DNA of 32,127 nt, from positions 1 to 32,127 of the forward strand of contig JBCFBK010000060.1 in assembly GCA_038562555.1 (NCBI GenBank), written 5' to 3'. The position numbers were made by a program, and so were the translations under genes. How positions within the stretch are numbered: position 1 is the first letter of the stretch; the number at the start of each line of letters is the position of its first letter. Below are positions 7,645 through 16,134 of the stretch, piece after piece. A model generated the notes under the pieces. It had not been told where the DNA came from. It was given only the letters and a program-made list of their open reading frames with translations, and ran no database searches. This stretch comes from JBCFBK01 sp038562555 (lineage in GTDB: Bacteria; Bacteroidota; Bacteroidia; Bacteroidales; Prolixibacteraceae).

Positions 7645-9549
7645 ATGAAGAAAATACTGATCATATTGGGATTGCTTATCCCGGTTTTAACTGTCGCCCA
7701 GGATTTATTGACCTATCAAAGCCGAAAGAACTTTATTTTGGGAGCGTTTAAAGATGTAGTTCCTGAAGAAAGCGGTAAACATGGTTTACCCAAAGCGATA
7801 GCACGCTTGCACACCCATCCAAATGACCAGATCGCACTTACTTACATCTCCACAATTCTTGATCGCAAAACTCAAAACATGTTCGATTTTCCGGGAGTGG
7901 CTTTAGCTTTGTGCAGGTATTGGGACAGTTTCAGTCAGGAACAGATCGCCATGATAAAATCCGATTTGGAACGGTTGGCAAAAAGTGACAAGATCGGGGG
8001 GGAAGGATTCCTGGGGCATGGGACTGAGAATCATGCTACGATGATGTGGTGCAGCGCATACTTGTTTGGACAGCTGTTCCCGGACGCCATGTGGGCCAAC
8101 GGAATGACCAGTGCCGAATTGATGGCCGACATGAAGGAACGCTTGCGCAAAACCTTTAAAAACAGGTATGAGCAAGCATATACAGAATATCTTTCAACTA
8201 CCTACGAGGTGGTGATGAATTTCCCGGTTGAGATTTTGCTGGAATATGCCCGCGATCCCGAAGTGAAGGCAATGGCTGAAGCTTTTATGCTTTACAAGTG
8301 GTCGTTACTGTCGCTTAACAACTTTGACGGGAATATACTCGCACCCTATGCGCGCATGAACACACAGGAAGACCATTCCCCTACTGAGAATTTTGTATCG
8401 GCTACAAGTTATTATAATTGGTTAATGTGGGGATGGGGAGCTGCGACAGGCAACGTCAGGCTGAGCGATTTTAAAAATTACCGCGAAACAAGCTATGCCG
8501 TTTATGCAGCCCTTTCGAATGTTATTCCTGACAAAGTTTTCTTCCGTTTGGCTGTTTCCGGGGCACGCTCTTTCTCGTTGAAATCATCGGCATCAACTTT
8601 TGCGCATTATGGGGATGGCATCCCTCACATGATGATGCGAAAAGTATTTCGCGACAAATCGTTTGCCATTGGGACAGGCAATTTTAGGTGGGTACCGGGC
8701 GGATATTATGCCGATCATGACAACAATGGGTTCTGCATCGTTTGGAACAGCCCCGACCGCTTCAACTATATCGGGTGCTTTCATCCTTACTGGTATAGTG
8801 ACGGCGACGACAAAGACCGTACGCCGGATACCTGGTACAAAGGCAATATTTCACCTTTTCAGCAAACAGCCCATCACCAAAACACGGTGGTCACTCTATT
8901 TGATATTCCCGATAAAGACCCCTGGATAAAGACCCCTGTTTTTGAGGAATGGGCATTTAAGTGGGCCTGGCGTGATGGCCATGCCGACGGCTTGATCAAA
9001 AGGGGCATGTTGCGGTATCCGAAATCAGTTGACGAAAAGGTTGAGGCAAACGGATGGATATTCCTCCGTGAGGGAGAAACGTATATCGGGATAAAACCGC
9101 TCAAAGATTTTTATACCCAAAACAATCTGTCAGGCATGGGCCTGGACGGTTTTGCGATTGTTAAAAGCGACCATGCCCGAACAGGGTTCATTTTTGAAGT
9201 TGGCACAAAAGAAGAATTCGGTTCCTTCGATAAATTTCAGAAGAGGCTGCCTGAGAATGAGTTGAAAATTGACTGGGAAACGATGACAGTCAGCTACAGA
9301 AATTCTCAGGGCGAAGATTTGCGGATTCAATACCGTGGGGGGTTGCCGGTCGATCCTGACGGATTGGCCAGATCAGTACCGTCCGTTTGGATCAACGGTA
9401 AAATGGACATTCCTTTCGACCAATGGCCGATGATTGAAAGCCCGCATGTCAATATGGATGACAGTGTGCTTAAAATTCACTACCGAAAAGCAAAAATCCT
9501 CGTAGATTGGAAAGGCGCATATCCAAAAATTAACAGAAATGGTTTTTAA
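7645..9549 (+). CDS. Exported protein, probable alpha/alpha-toroid polysaccharide-lyase-like, family unassigned
   Basis: I cannot name the family with certainty. The 634-residue protein has a Sec signal peptide (cleavage near AQ-D, residue 19-20). Residues about 20-300 look all-helical and contain a TENH motif (127-130) inside GHGTENHATMMW; Glu-Asn-His motifs of this kind sit in the active cleft of several (alpha/alpha)-toroid lyases and related enzymes. Residues about 310-634 look like a beta-sandwich with conserved-looking aromatic and His clusters (YYADHDNNG at 354-362, HHQN at 410-413), as in heparinase II/III-like and alginate-lyase-like proteins. It starts 205 bases after susD and is followed 15 bases later by the GH140-type gene. 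A uronate-polymer lyase role is inference. Confidence 0.5.
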   Translation: MKKILIILGLLIPVLTVAQDLLTYQSRKNFILGAFKDVVPEESGKHGLPKAIARLHTHPNDQIALTYISTILDRKTQNMFDFPGVALALCRYWDSFSQEQIAMIKSDLERLAKSDKIGGEGFLGHGTENHATMMWCSAYLFGQLFPDAMWANGMTSAELMADMKERLRKTFKNRYEQAYTEYLSTTYEVVMNFPVEILLEYARDPEVKAMAEAFMLYKWSLLSLNNFDGNILAPYARMNTQEDHSPTENFVSATSYYNWLMWGWGAATGNVRLSDFKNYRETSYAVYAALSNVIPDKVFFRLAVSGARSFSLKSSASTFAHYGDGIPHMMMRKVFRDKSFAIGTGNFRWVPGGYYADHDNNGFCIVWNSPDRFNYIGCFHPYWYSDGDDKDRTPDTWYKGNISPFQQTAHHQNTVVTLFDIPDKDPWIKTPVFEEWAFKWAWRDGHADGLIKRGMLRYPKSVDEKVEANGWIFLREGETYIGIKPLKDFYTQNNLSGMGLDGFAIVKSDHARTGFIFEVGTKEEFGSFDKFQKRLPENELKIDWETMTVSYRNSQGEDLRIQYRGGLPVDPDGLARSVPSVWINGKMDIPFDQWPMIESPHVNMDDSVLKIHYRKAKILVDWKGAYPKINRNGF

Positions 9550-9564
9550 AAACATCAAAATAGT

Positions 9565-10959
9565 ATGAAGCGAATATTCTCTTGCTTAAAACATTTAATC
9601 GCAGGATGCATGCTCATATCATCCTGGAATTTTGCAAATGCAGCTAATCTCATTGTAAATCAGCAAAAAAGGGATAGCAATCCTGACAGCAGATTTGAAT
9701 ACCCGGTAAAAATCAGTAAGAATCAACGATATTTCACTGATGCTCAAGGCCGGCCATTTTTCTACCAGGCGTGCACCGGGTGGGAATTGCTGTCGAAACT
9801 CACACGGGAAGAAACAGAAACATACTTAAAAAACCGGAGCGAAAAGGGCTTTAATACCATCCAGGTAACACTGCTGCCCTGGAAGGCGGACGATGTAAGC
9901 CGCTATGGCGAACCCGCTTTTTTGGATGAAAAATATTTTACCCTTCCGAATGAAAAATATTTCGAACATGTTGATTGGGTCCTTCAAAAAGCCAACGAAT
10001 ACGGCATTCAGTTGAGCATTAATCTGTTCTGGTTAAGAAGTAACTGGCGTGATTATACCAATGCGGACAATGCGCGTGTTTTTGGCACCTATGTGGCGAA
10101 CAGGTTTCTGCATCATGATAATATCATGTGGTTTGCGGGAGGTGACGTCAATCCCGAAGACAAGATGGACGCGCAAATAGCTTTGGCAGAGGCCATTCAT
10201 TCCATAGACAAAAAACATTTGTTAAGCTATCACGGAGGCCGCTATTCTGACGGGACCAGCACTTCCAGTTCGGCGCTTTTCCACCGCGAGGCCTGGCACG
10301 ATTTCAACATGGCTTATTGTTACGACCCGTACCATTGTCCGCGACTGGACGCCTATGCGCCTGTGCAGTTCATTCATGCATATAACTTAAAACCTGTAAA
10401 GCCGATTGTTTTGGGAGAGGGTTTTTATGAAGGCACGCTCAATTATACGTTCAACGACACCGGGAAGCAATTGCATGCAATCCGGAGAAACCCGCTTTGG
10501 GGAATAACCTGTGGAATTACCGGTCATTCCATCGGACACGAGAAAATTTTCCCTTTTATTGAGGGATGGCAAAAGGCATTGGATGATCCAAACAGTATTG
10601 TGGTGAAAAATCTTAATTCACTTCTTTCTGAAATTAAATGGTGGACATTGGTGCCCGATCAGAATCACGATGTTGGAATTGCCGGGTTTGGAAATTTTGG
10701 CGGCGAACATTATATCTCACTGGCTTACGATCCGAAGGGGAAATTGGCAGTGGCCTATTTCCCTTATAAAGGAATACTTACGGTTGACCTGTCTAAATTT
10801 TCAGGGACCGTGACAGGAAAATGGTTCGATCCGGTAAACGGGAAGGTAATTCCGATTCAATCGGCTCTGCCCAACAAAGGAACATTCAGTTTTTCGTCCC
10901 CGGGCCCCAACGGAGCCGGAAACCATGATTTTTTACTTATACTTGAATCGATAAAATAG
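9565..10959 (+). CDS. DUF4038/GH140-type glycoside hydrolase (apiosidase-like)
   Basis: The 464-residue protein has a Sec signal peptide (probable cleavage ANA-A near residue 26). An N-terminal DUF4038-type TIM barrel starts at about 52 (YFTDAQGRPFFY), and a C-terminal beta-sandwich of the putative collagen-binding type (PF12904, about 375-464) contains GKWFDPVNGK. By the order of the barrel strands, Asp194 in FAGGD and Glu285 in VLGEGFYEG are the likely catalytic pair. The characterised GH140 enzymes are apiosidases acting on rhamnogalacturonan II side chains, but the family is broad and this substrate is not proven. The gene lies 15 bases after the lyase-like gene and four before the GH92 gene, so one mRNA is likely. 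An IAGC at 12-15 resembles a lipobox, but the hydrophobic region continues past it. Confidence 0.8.
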   Translation: MKRIFSCLKHLIAGCMLISSWNFANAANLIVNQQKRDSNPDSRFEYPVKISKNQRYFTDAQGRPFFYQACTGWELLSKLTREETETYLKNRSEKGFNTIQVTLLPWKADDVSRYGEPAFLDEKYFTLPNEKYFEHVDWVLQKANEYGIQLSINLFWLRSNWRDYTNADNARVFGTYVANRFLHHDNIMWFAGGDVNPEDKMDAQIALAEAIHSIDKKHLLSYHGGRYSDGTSTSSSALFHREAWHDFNMAYCYDPYHCPRLDAYAPVQFIHAYNLKPVKPIVLGEGFYEGTLNYTFNDTGKQLHAIRRNPLWGITCGITGHSIGHEKIFPFIEGWQKALDDPNSIVVKNLNSLLSEIKWWTLVPDQNHDVGIAGFGNFGGEHYISLAYDPKGKLAVAYFPYKGILTVDLSKFSGTVTGKWFDPVNGKVIPIQSALPNKGTFSFSSPGPNGAGNHDFLLILESIK

Positions 10960-10963
10960 CACC

Positions 10964-13183
10964 ATGACGCAGGTTTCGTTCAGCAAAAAAAAAGACGTTC
11001 GGATCAGACTGATCCTTTCAATCCTTTTCATCCCATTTGCGGCGTTTGCGCAGTCTCCCTTCCGGTACGCCGATCCGTTGATTGGCACGGCGCCGGCCGA
11101 TACCGAAAGCGCCCTTCGTCACAGTGAAGCCGGTTCTGAACTCAAAGGCCAGACTTTTCCTGCTGTAGGCCGGCCGTTCGGCATGACGCAGTGGACACCA
11201 GAAACCCGCCCAACCGAAATGAAGTGCATTTCACCCTATTATTACACAGACCGATTGATAACCGGTTTCCGCGGAAGCCACTGGATGAGCGGAAGCTGTA
11301 CGCAGGATTACGGCAGCGTAACAGTAATGCCTTTTTCCACCAGCCGGATCGATACATTGAAGCATCACCCGGTGTCAGGCTTCAACCATAAAAATGAAAC
11401 GGCGACGCCGGCATACTACTCCGTGATGCTCGGGACTTTTCATATTCAGGTTGAATTAACAGGAAGTGTCCGCTCCGGGATCGTTCGCCTCGCCTATTCG
11501 GGGTACGAAGACAATTATCTGCAGATACGGGCAAACAGTGATGAAAAGGAAGGAAAAATATGGTTCGACAAAGACCGGAATGAAATTGCCGGATACAATC
11601 CGGTTCATCGTATCTACCAGGGAACTGGGCAGCCGGCGGGATTCAGCGGCTACTTTGTTGTCCGGTTCGATCGCCCTTTTGAAGTTTTGCCGCAAACGGT
11701 CCATCCACAGCAAATCGTGATTGGTTTTGGGAAAGAGAAAACCGTACAGGTTAAAATTGGCACTTCGTTCACCGGCATTGAGGCCGCCCGGAATAACCTC
11801 GAATATGAACTACCCGGTTGGGATTTCGATTCTGTTCGCAAAACATCCCAAGCCGAATGGAACCGGGCACTGGGCAAAGTTGAAGTTGAAGGCGGTTCTG
11901 AAGAGGACAAGATAAAATTCTATACTGCTCTTTATCATTGTTTTCAGTTACCGCGTATAGCCAGCGATGCAGACGGAAGTTATCCCGGATTTGCACAGGA
12001 CAGTATTGTCCACAAGGCGGATGATTTTGTGTATTACGACGATTTTTCGATGTGGGATACGTATCGCGCGCTGCACCCGCTTTTGACCTTACTTGAGCCA
12101 ACCCGAACCCGGGATATGGTAAAATCGCTGGTTGCAAAAGCCCGGCAAGGAGATTGGATGCCGATTTTCCCCGCCTGGGGTAATTATACTGCAGCCATGA
12201 TTGGCGATCATGCAAGCGCGATGATCTCGGACGCCTACATCAAGGGAATCCGCGATTTTGACACCGAGATGGCCTGGAAATACATGCGAAAAAATGCCTT
12301 CGTACACCCGCCGGATGATGAGTATCGCGACGGGAAAGGACGACGGGCTTTATCCAGTTACCTGCAATACGGCTACATCCCGCTCGAAGATCCTGTTCGG
12401 GAAGCATTCCATGTAAATGAACAGGTTTCCCGAACGCTCGAGTATGCTTTTGACGATTTTGCACTGGCGCAATTTGCCAGACACCTGAACCGGAAAGAAG
12501 ATTATGCCGTACTGATGAAACGATCGCAAAACTATCGGAATGTATTTGATTCGCAAACAGGCTATGTTCGCGGCCGCCACGACGACGGCCGATGGGCGGA
12601 ACCATTTGACCCGCTTTCGAAAGCCAGCTTTATTTGTGAGGGGACTCCTTTTCAGTACACCTGGTATGTTCCGCACGACATCCCCGGACTGATTGGGTTA
12701 ATGGGGGGAAGGGCAGCTTTTCTGAAAAGTCTTAATACTTTTTTTGATAACGGACATTACTGGCATGGCAACGAAACCGATCAGCAAGCCCCTTACCTGT
12801 TTGCCATGGCCGGCGAGCCGGGAAAAACACAGGACTGGACCCGGAAAATTGTGAATGAAGAATACGGGACGGGTCCCGGCGGACTGAGCGGAAATGAGGA
12901 TGCCGGTCAAATGTCGGCCTGGCTGGTTTACACGATGATTGGCTTTTACCCTGTATGCCCTGCTACCGACCAATATGTAGTGGGTGCGCCGATGTTCAGA
13001 AAGATAACGATACACCTCGAAAACGGCAAAAAGCTTATTCTGAACGCACCGGAGACCAGTGTTGAAAAGCCATACATCCAAGCGTTCAGCAGGAATGGCA
13101 AAACCTGCCGGGATTACCGGCTCAGTCACCCTGAAATAATGGAAGGGGGAATAATCGATTTTCTAATGACGGGAAAACGGTGA
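10964..13183 (+). CDS. GH92-family exo-alpha-mannosidase-like protein
   Basis: The 739-residue length matches GH92. A Sec signal peptide ends near AFAQ-S (30). The N-terminal beta-sandwich starts with RYADPLIGT (34-42) and includes GQTFPAVGRPFGMTQW and the LAYSGYEDNYL region (176-186). The (alpha/alpha)6 catalytic domain carries DDFSMWDTYR (359-368), CEGTPFQYTW (558-567; Glu559 at the usual acid position), HGNE (601-604) and GNEDAGQMSAW (643-653; Asp646 near the usual base position). GH92 enzymes are Ca-dependent inverting mannosidases. The usual GNEP-x-H segment here reads GNETDQQ, so the Pro and His normally seen are changed, which could alter the leaving-group site. It is the last gene of the plus-strand run before the convergent thpR-like gene. 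Confidence 0.88.
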   Translation: MTQVSFSKKKDVRIRLILSILFIPFAAFAQSPFRYADPLIGTAPADTESALRHSEAGSELKGQTFPAVGRPFGMTQWTPETRPTEMKCISPYYYTDRLITGFRGSHWMSGSCTQDYGSVTVMPFSTSRIDTLKHHPVSGFNHKNETATPAYYSVMLGTFHIQVELTGSVRSGIVRLAYSGYEDNYLQIRANSDEKEGKIWFDKDRNEIAGYNPVHRIYQGTGQPAGFSGYFVVRFDRPFEVLPQTVHPQQIVIGFGKEKTVQVKIGTSFTGIEAARNNLEYELPGWDFDSVRKTSQAEWNRALGKVEVEGGSEEDKIKFYTALYHCFQLPRIASDADGSYPGFAQDSIVHKADDFVYYDDFSMWDTYRALHPLLTLLEPTRTRDMVKSLVAKARQGDWMPIFPAWGNYTAAMIGDHASAMISDAYIKGIRDFDTEMAWKYMRKNAFVHPPDDEYRDGKGRRALSSYLQYGYIPLEDPVREAFHVNEQVSRTLEYAFDDFALAQFARHLNRKEDYAVLMKRSQNYRNVFDSQTGYVRGRHDDGRWAEPFDPLSKASFICEGTPFQYTWYVPHDIPGLIGLMGGRAAFLKSLNTFFDNGHYWHGNETDQQAPYLFAMAGEPGKTQDWTRKIVNEEYGTGPGGLSGNEDAGQMSAWLVYTMIGFYPVCPATDQYVVGAPMFRKITIHLENGKKLILNAPETSVEKPYIQAFSRNGKTCRDYRLSHPEIMEGGIIDFLMTGKR

Positions 13184-13206
13184 CATGTCCCTGAGATCCG
13201 CCGCCG

Positions 13207-13785
13207 CTATTCATCCGGCCGTTGCAGCTTCAGGCTGAATCGTTCCAGCGCGATATATTCCGGTCCCGATGGTTTCAGTCTGCTTTCAAAAAGCGTCAGG
13301 TCACTGGCCGGTATGGTCTGGACCGGCCTGTGGGGAAATTGCTTCATCAGATCGTAAAACAAAGCTGTGTCATGCACCGATTTCACTCTTCCCAACGTGA
13401 GATGTGGTTTAAATGCGCGTTCTTCCTTCGGAACACCCAATCCTGTAAACCGATTGTCCAAATCAGCCTGAAGAACAACCAGCGCCTCTGTTTTAGCCGA
13501 CTGAAGAAAGACTACGCTTGGCTCCTGCCGCTTACGAAAGTAGCCGGGACTGCAAATGTCGAACGAAAAACTGCTGTGCTGCGCGCAGCAATCTTTGACC
13601 ACATCGACTATTTCTGTTATCTTGTTATCAGGTGTTTCGCCGAAGAACTTCAGCGTGACGTGAAGCTGCTCCTCATCTGCCCATTTAATCTGTCCGCCGC
13701 TCAGTTCGTCACGCAGCAGATCGAATACATCCAAAAGTTCCGGTTCAGGATTGATTTTTATGGCCAGAAATATTCGCTTGTCCAT
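13207..13785 (-). CDS. thpR: RNA 2',3'-cyclic phosphodiesterase / 2'-5' RNA ligase (ThpR/LigT-like)
   Basis: This 192-residue cytoplasmic protein of the 2H phosphoesterase superfamily has both signature HxTx motifs, HVTL at 42-45 and HLTL at 128-131, whose His and Thr residues form the active site. The start MDKRIFLAIK is typical. The family opens 2',3'-cyclic phosphates on RNA and can join 2'-5' ends in vitro. It has no apparent link to glycan use and sits convergent with the GH92 gene (23 bases between stops) and divergent from the DUF1080 gene. It therefore splits the plus-strand genes into two transcription units. Confidence 0.9.
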   Translation of the reverse strand: MDKRIFLAIKINPEPELLDVFDLLRDELSGGQIKWADEEQLHVTLKFFGETPDNKITEIVDVVKDCCAQHSSFSFDICSPGYFRKRQEPSVVFLQSAKTEALVVLQADLDNRFTGLGVPKEERAFKPHLTLGRVKSVHDTALFYDLMKQFPHRPVQTIPASDLTLFESRLKPSGPEYIALERFSLKLQRPDE

Positions 13786-13940
13786 GATTCAAATTTACTA
13801 TAAAAACAAACGAGACCCGGATATTCCAATACGGAACCTGAAAAAACATCCCGCCCTATGCATGGAAATGAGCATGAATTTCTTAAATTTATCCATGTCG
13901 CCGAAAAACATAATCTAAAACCAGATAAATCGTATGTATT
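13786..13940. promoter_or_regulatory. Divergent intergenic region between thpR-like and DUF1080 genes
   Basis: This 155-base stretch must contain both divergent promoters. On the minus strand a perfect -7-type TAAATTTG lies at 13797-13790, but it would place the start site almost on the thpR ATG, and the nearest TTTG (13810-13807) is much closer than the usual 19-base spacing. On the plus strand TAAATTTA at 13884-13891 is one base from consensus and about 50 bases before the DUF1080 ATG. Neither has a good partner element. Confidence 0.3.
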
Positions 13941-14612
13941 ATGAGAAAGTTGATTTTTTGCATCATGTGTTGTGCCTGCTTTAGCATGCTTACGTTCGGA
14001 CAGACAGAAAAAGCAAAAGGCTGGCAACCCCTGTTTACCGAGGGGTTATCGAATGCCGATTATGATCCGGACGTGTGGTCTGTCGACGGCGAAGGAGTGA
14101 TCTCGGCAACAGCCGACCAGGCGATCTGGACGAACAAGGAATACGAAAACTTCGAACTTGCACTGGAGTTTAAGACCGACAAGTGTACCAACAGCGGAGT
14201 TGTTATTTATTGCACCGACAAAAACGACTGGATACCCAATGCTGTTGAAATCCAGATTTACGACGATTATTGTGACCCGGCAGCAAAGGCTGCTTCGACC
14301 GGCTCGTGCGGAGCGGTATACGGACACCTCGCACCGTCGGCTTTTCAGGTAGTCAATAAGCCGGGCCAGTGGAATAAGATGAAAATTACTGCGAAGGGCA
14401 AAAACATTCAGGTTGCACTAAACGGGAAGAAAATCACGGATATGGATATGAGCCTTTGGACTTCAGGGAAAACAAATCCCGATGGGTCTGAAATCCCTTC
14501 GTGGCTGCCCAAACCCTATGCCGGGCTGCCCACCAAAGGATACATCGGTTTTCAGGGAAAGCACGGACAGGCGCTGATTTGGTTCCGGAACCTCAAAATT
14601 AAGGAGCTATGA
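13941..14612 (+). CDS. DUF1080 protein (3-keto-disaccharide hydrolase domain, PF06439)
   Basis: The 223-residue protein has a Sec signal peptide (cleavage near FGQ-T, residue 21) and then a single concanavalin-like beta-sandwich typical of DUF1080. Landmarks are WQPLFTEGLSN near the start, the FELALEFKT strand, SGVVIY, the AVEIQIYDD segment, QWNKMKI, and the closing GYIGFQGKHG plus IWFRNLKI. In Bacteroides, DUF1080 proteins act on 3-keto-glycosides made by partner oxidoreductases, cleaving the glycosidic bond by elimination/hydration. Its stop overlaps the start of a Gfo/Idh/MocA oxidoreductase (ATGA), so the two are translationally coupled, which supports that pathway. The protein should be periplasmic. 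Confidence 0.88.
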   Translation: MRKLIFCIMCCACFSMLTFGQTEKAKGWQPLFTEGLSNADYDPDVWSVDGEGVISATADQAIWTNKEYENFELALEFKTDKCTNSGVVIYCTDKNDWIPNAVEIQIYDDYCDPAAKAASTGSCGAVYGHLAPSAFQVVNKPGQWNKMKITAKGKNIQVALNGKKITDMDMSLWTSGKTNPDGSEIPSWLPKPYAGLPTKGYIGFQGKHGQALIWFRNLKIKEL

Positions 14613-16057
14613 AGCAGAACAGTGTTTCCCGCCGTCAGTTTATCAAGGCATCGGCTGCTACGGCCGGCCTGTTTTACGTTGTTCCCAGCTACGCCGTTAG
14701 CGGGCTGGGGCATGTTGCTCCAAGCGACAAACTCAATGTTGCCGGGATTGGTGTCGGCGGTAAAGGAGAAGTCAATCTGCGGAATATGAACTCAGAAAAT
14801 ATCGTGGCTTTGTGCGACATCGACCAACAATATGCCAAAAGGTGTTTCGACACTTATCCGAATGCCAAACGCTATGTTGACTTCCGGAAGATGTTCGATG
14901 AGATGGCACAAAGCATTGATGCGGTGATGATTGCCACACCCGATCATACCCATGCCATCTGTGCGCTGGCAGCCATGCAGTTGGGCAAACACGTCTACGT
15001 ACAGAAGCCGCTGACCCATTCGGTCTCCGAATCAAGGGTATTGCTCGAAGCTTCGCGCAGGTACAAGGTGGTGACCCAAATGGGCAACGAAGGCCACTCA
15101 AGCGACAAAGTGAGCGAAGTATGCGAATGGATCTGGAGCGGCGCAATCGGCGAAGTAACACATATCGATGCCTGGACCGACCGCCCGATCTGGCCGCAGG
15201 GCTTAACCCGACCTGAAAAGGAAATGCCTGTTCCTGAACACATTAACTGGGAATTATTTATCGGTCCGGCACCCTTCCGCCCATACCATCGGGCTTATCA
15301 CCCCTGGGACTGGCGCGGATGGTGGGATTTCGGCACCGGCGCGCTGGGCGATATGGCCTGCCATGTGCTGGACGTACCCTTTGCCGCCATGAAACTGGGG
15401 CATCCTTCAGCCGTCGAAGCCTCGTCGACGGCCATCAACAGCGAAAGCGCACCGATGGCCTCAATGATCCGCTATGAATTTCCTGCCCGGCCGAAAGAAG
15501 GGAAAGTCAATATGCCTGCGGTAAGCGTGACCTGGTACGACGGCGGACTGCTCCCCAAACGTCCCGAATCACTACCCGACGGGATAGAAATGGGTGAAGG
15601 CGGCAACGGTGTTATTTTTCACGGATCCAAAGGTATCCTGATCTGCGGTAATTACGGCGCGAAATACCGGCTGTTGCCGGAAGGCAGGTTCAAAAATCTG
15701 CAAAAACCGGCCGCCAGTTTGCGGCGTGTAGGCATGAGCCACGAAATGGATTTTGTGCGTGCCTGTAAAGAGTCGCCCGACAGCCGGGTATTGCCGTTAT
15801 CAAACTTCGAGTATGCCGGTCCGCTCAACGAAATGGTTGTGATGGGCAATCTGGCGGTCCGCATGAAAAGCCTGAATAAGAAACTGCAATGGGATGGTGA
15901 AAACATGCGCATTACCAACCTCGCTGACGGCGACGAACTAAAAATAGCCAGCGGCATTCCTGGTGCGGATCCAAAGATCCTGACACTGAATGCCGTTCAG
16001 GCGGCTGAAGAGTACATCCGACACACTTACCACAATGGCTGGTCTTTAAAGTCATGA
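14609..16057 (+). CDS. Tat-exported Gfo/Idh/MocA-family oxidoreductase
   Basis: The 482-residue protein starts with a twin-arginine signal (SRRQFIK at 7-13, hydrophobic stretch to about 30), so a folded, cofactor-loaded enzyme is exported. The Rossmann domain has the dinucleotide motif GIGVGGKG (46-53), ATPDHTH (109-115) and YVQKP (130-134), whose Lys133 is the family catalytic lysine; Gln replaces the commoner Glu before it. The C-terminal domain contains DWRGWWDFGTGALGDMACHVLD. The family oxidises or reduces sugar hydroxyls with NAD(P), often bound throughout the cycle. A good AAGGAG precedes the start within the DUF1080 gene, and the ATGA overlap makes the pair a functional unit. It probably makes or reduces a 3-keto sugar for DUF1080. 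Confidence 0.9.
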   Translation: MKQNSVSRRQFIKASAATAGLFYVVPSYAVSGLGHVAPSDKLNVAGIGVGGKGEVNLRNMNSENIVALCDIDQQYAKRCFDTYPNAKRYVDFRKMFDEMAQSIDAVMIATPDHTHAICALAAMQLGKHVYVQKPLTHSVSESRVLLEASRRYKVVTQMGNEGHSSDKVSEVCEWIWSGAIGEVTHIDAWTDRPIWPQGLTRPEKEMPVPEHINWELFIGPAPFRPYHRAYHPWDWRGWWDFGTGALGDMACHVLDVPFAAMKLGHPSAVEASSTAINSESAPMASMIRYEFPARPKEGKVNMPAVSVTWYDGGLLPKRPESLPDGIEMGEGGNGVIFHGSKGILICGNYGAKYRLLPEGRFKNLQKPAASLRRVGMSHEMDFVRACKESPDSRVLPLSNFEYAGPLNEMVVMGNLAVRMKSLNKKLQWDGENMRITNLADGDELKIASGIPGADPKILTLNAVQAAEEYIRHTYHNGWSLKS

Positions 16058-16068
16058 TACCGGCTCTT

Positions 16069-16105
16069 AGAAAGAGACATCGTTTAAACAGCGATGTCTC
16101 TTTCT
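16069..16105. terminator. Strong hairpin between the two convergent PULs
   Basis: Bases 16069-16082 and 16092-16105 are a perfect 14-bp inverted repeat with a nine-base loop, starting 12 bases after the plus-strand oxidoreductase stop and ending 30 bases from the minus-strand CE15 stop. The plus-strand 3' arm ends in CTCTTTCT but no long T-run follows. It probably serves as a terminator or mRNA 3'-end stabiliser, possibly for both converging transcripts. Confidence 0.7.
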
Positions 16106-16134
16106 GTATGTTCTTTAAGATGCCACAATCTGCA

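Noticed and set aside
7385..7648. 87-codon ORF from the susD end to the next ATG, with ATGA overlap
   Set aside because: Its first part is the susD C-terminus in another frame and it runs through the terminator hairpin at 7448-7492, so chance is likelier than a gene.
9598..9609. Lipobox-like IAGC in the GH140-type protein at 9565
   Set aside because: Lys9 and His10 break the hydrophobic stretch before it and the hydrophobic region continues after the Cys, so a Sec signal cleaved at ANA is likelier.
11769..12215. 148-codon minus-strand ORF inside the GH92 gene
   Set aside because: Antisense shadow of conserved GH92 catalytic sequence.
13222..13803. 193-codon plus-strand ORF opposite the thpR-like gene
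   Set aside because: It is antisense to a gene with both HxTx motifs, and its translation shows no domain or signal.
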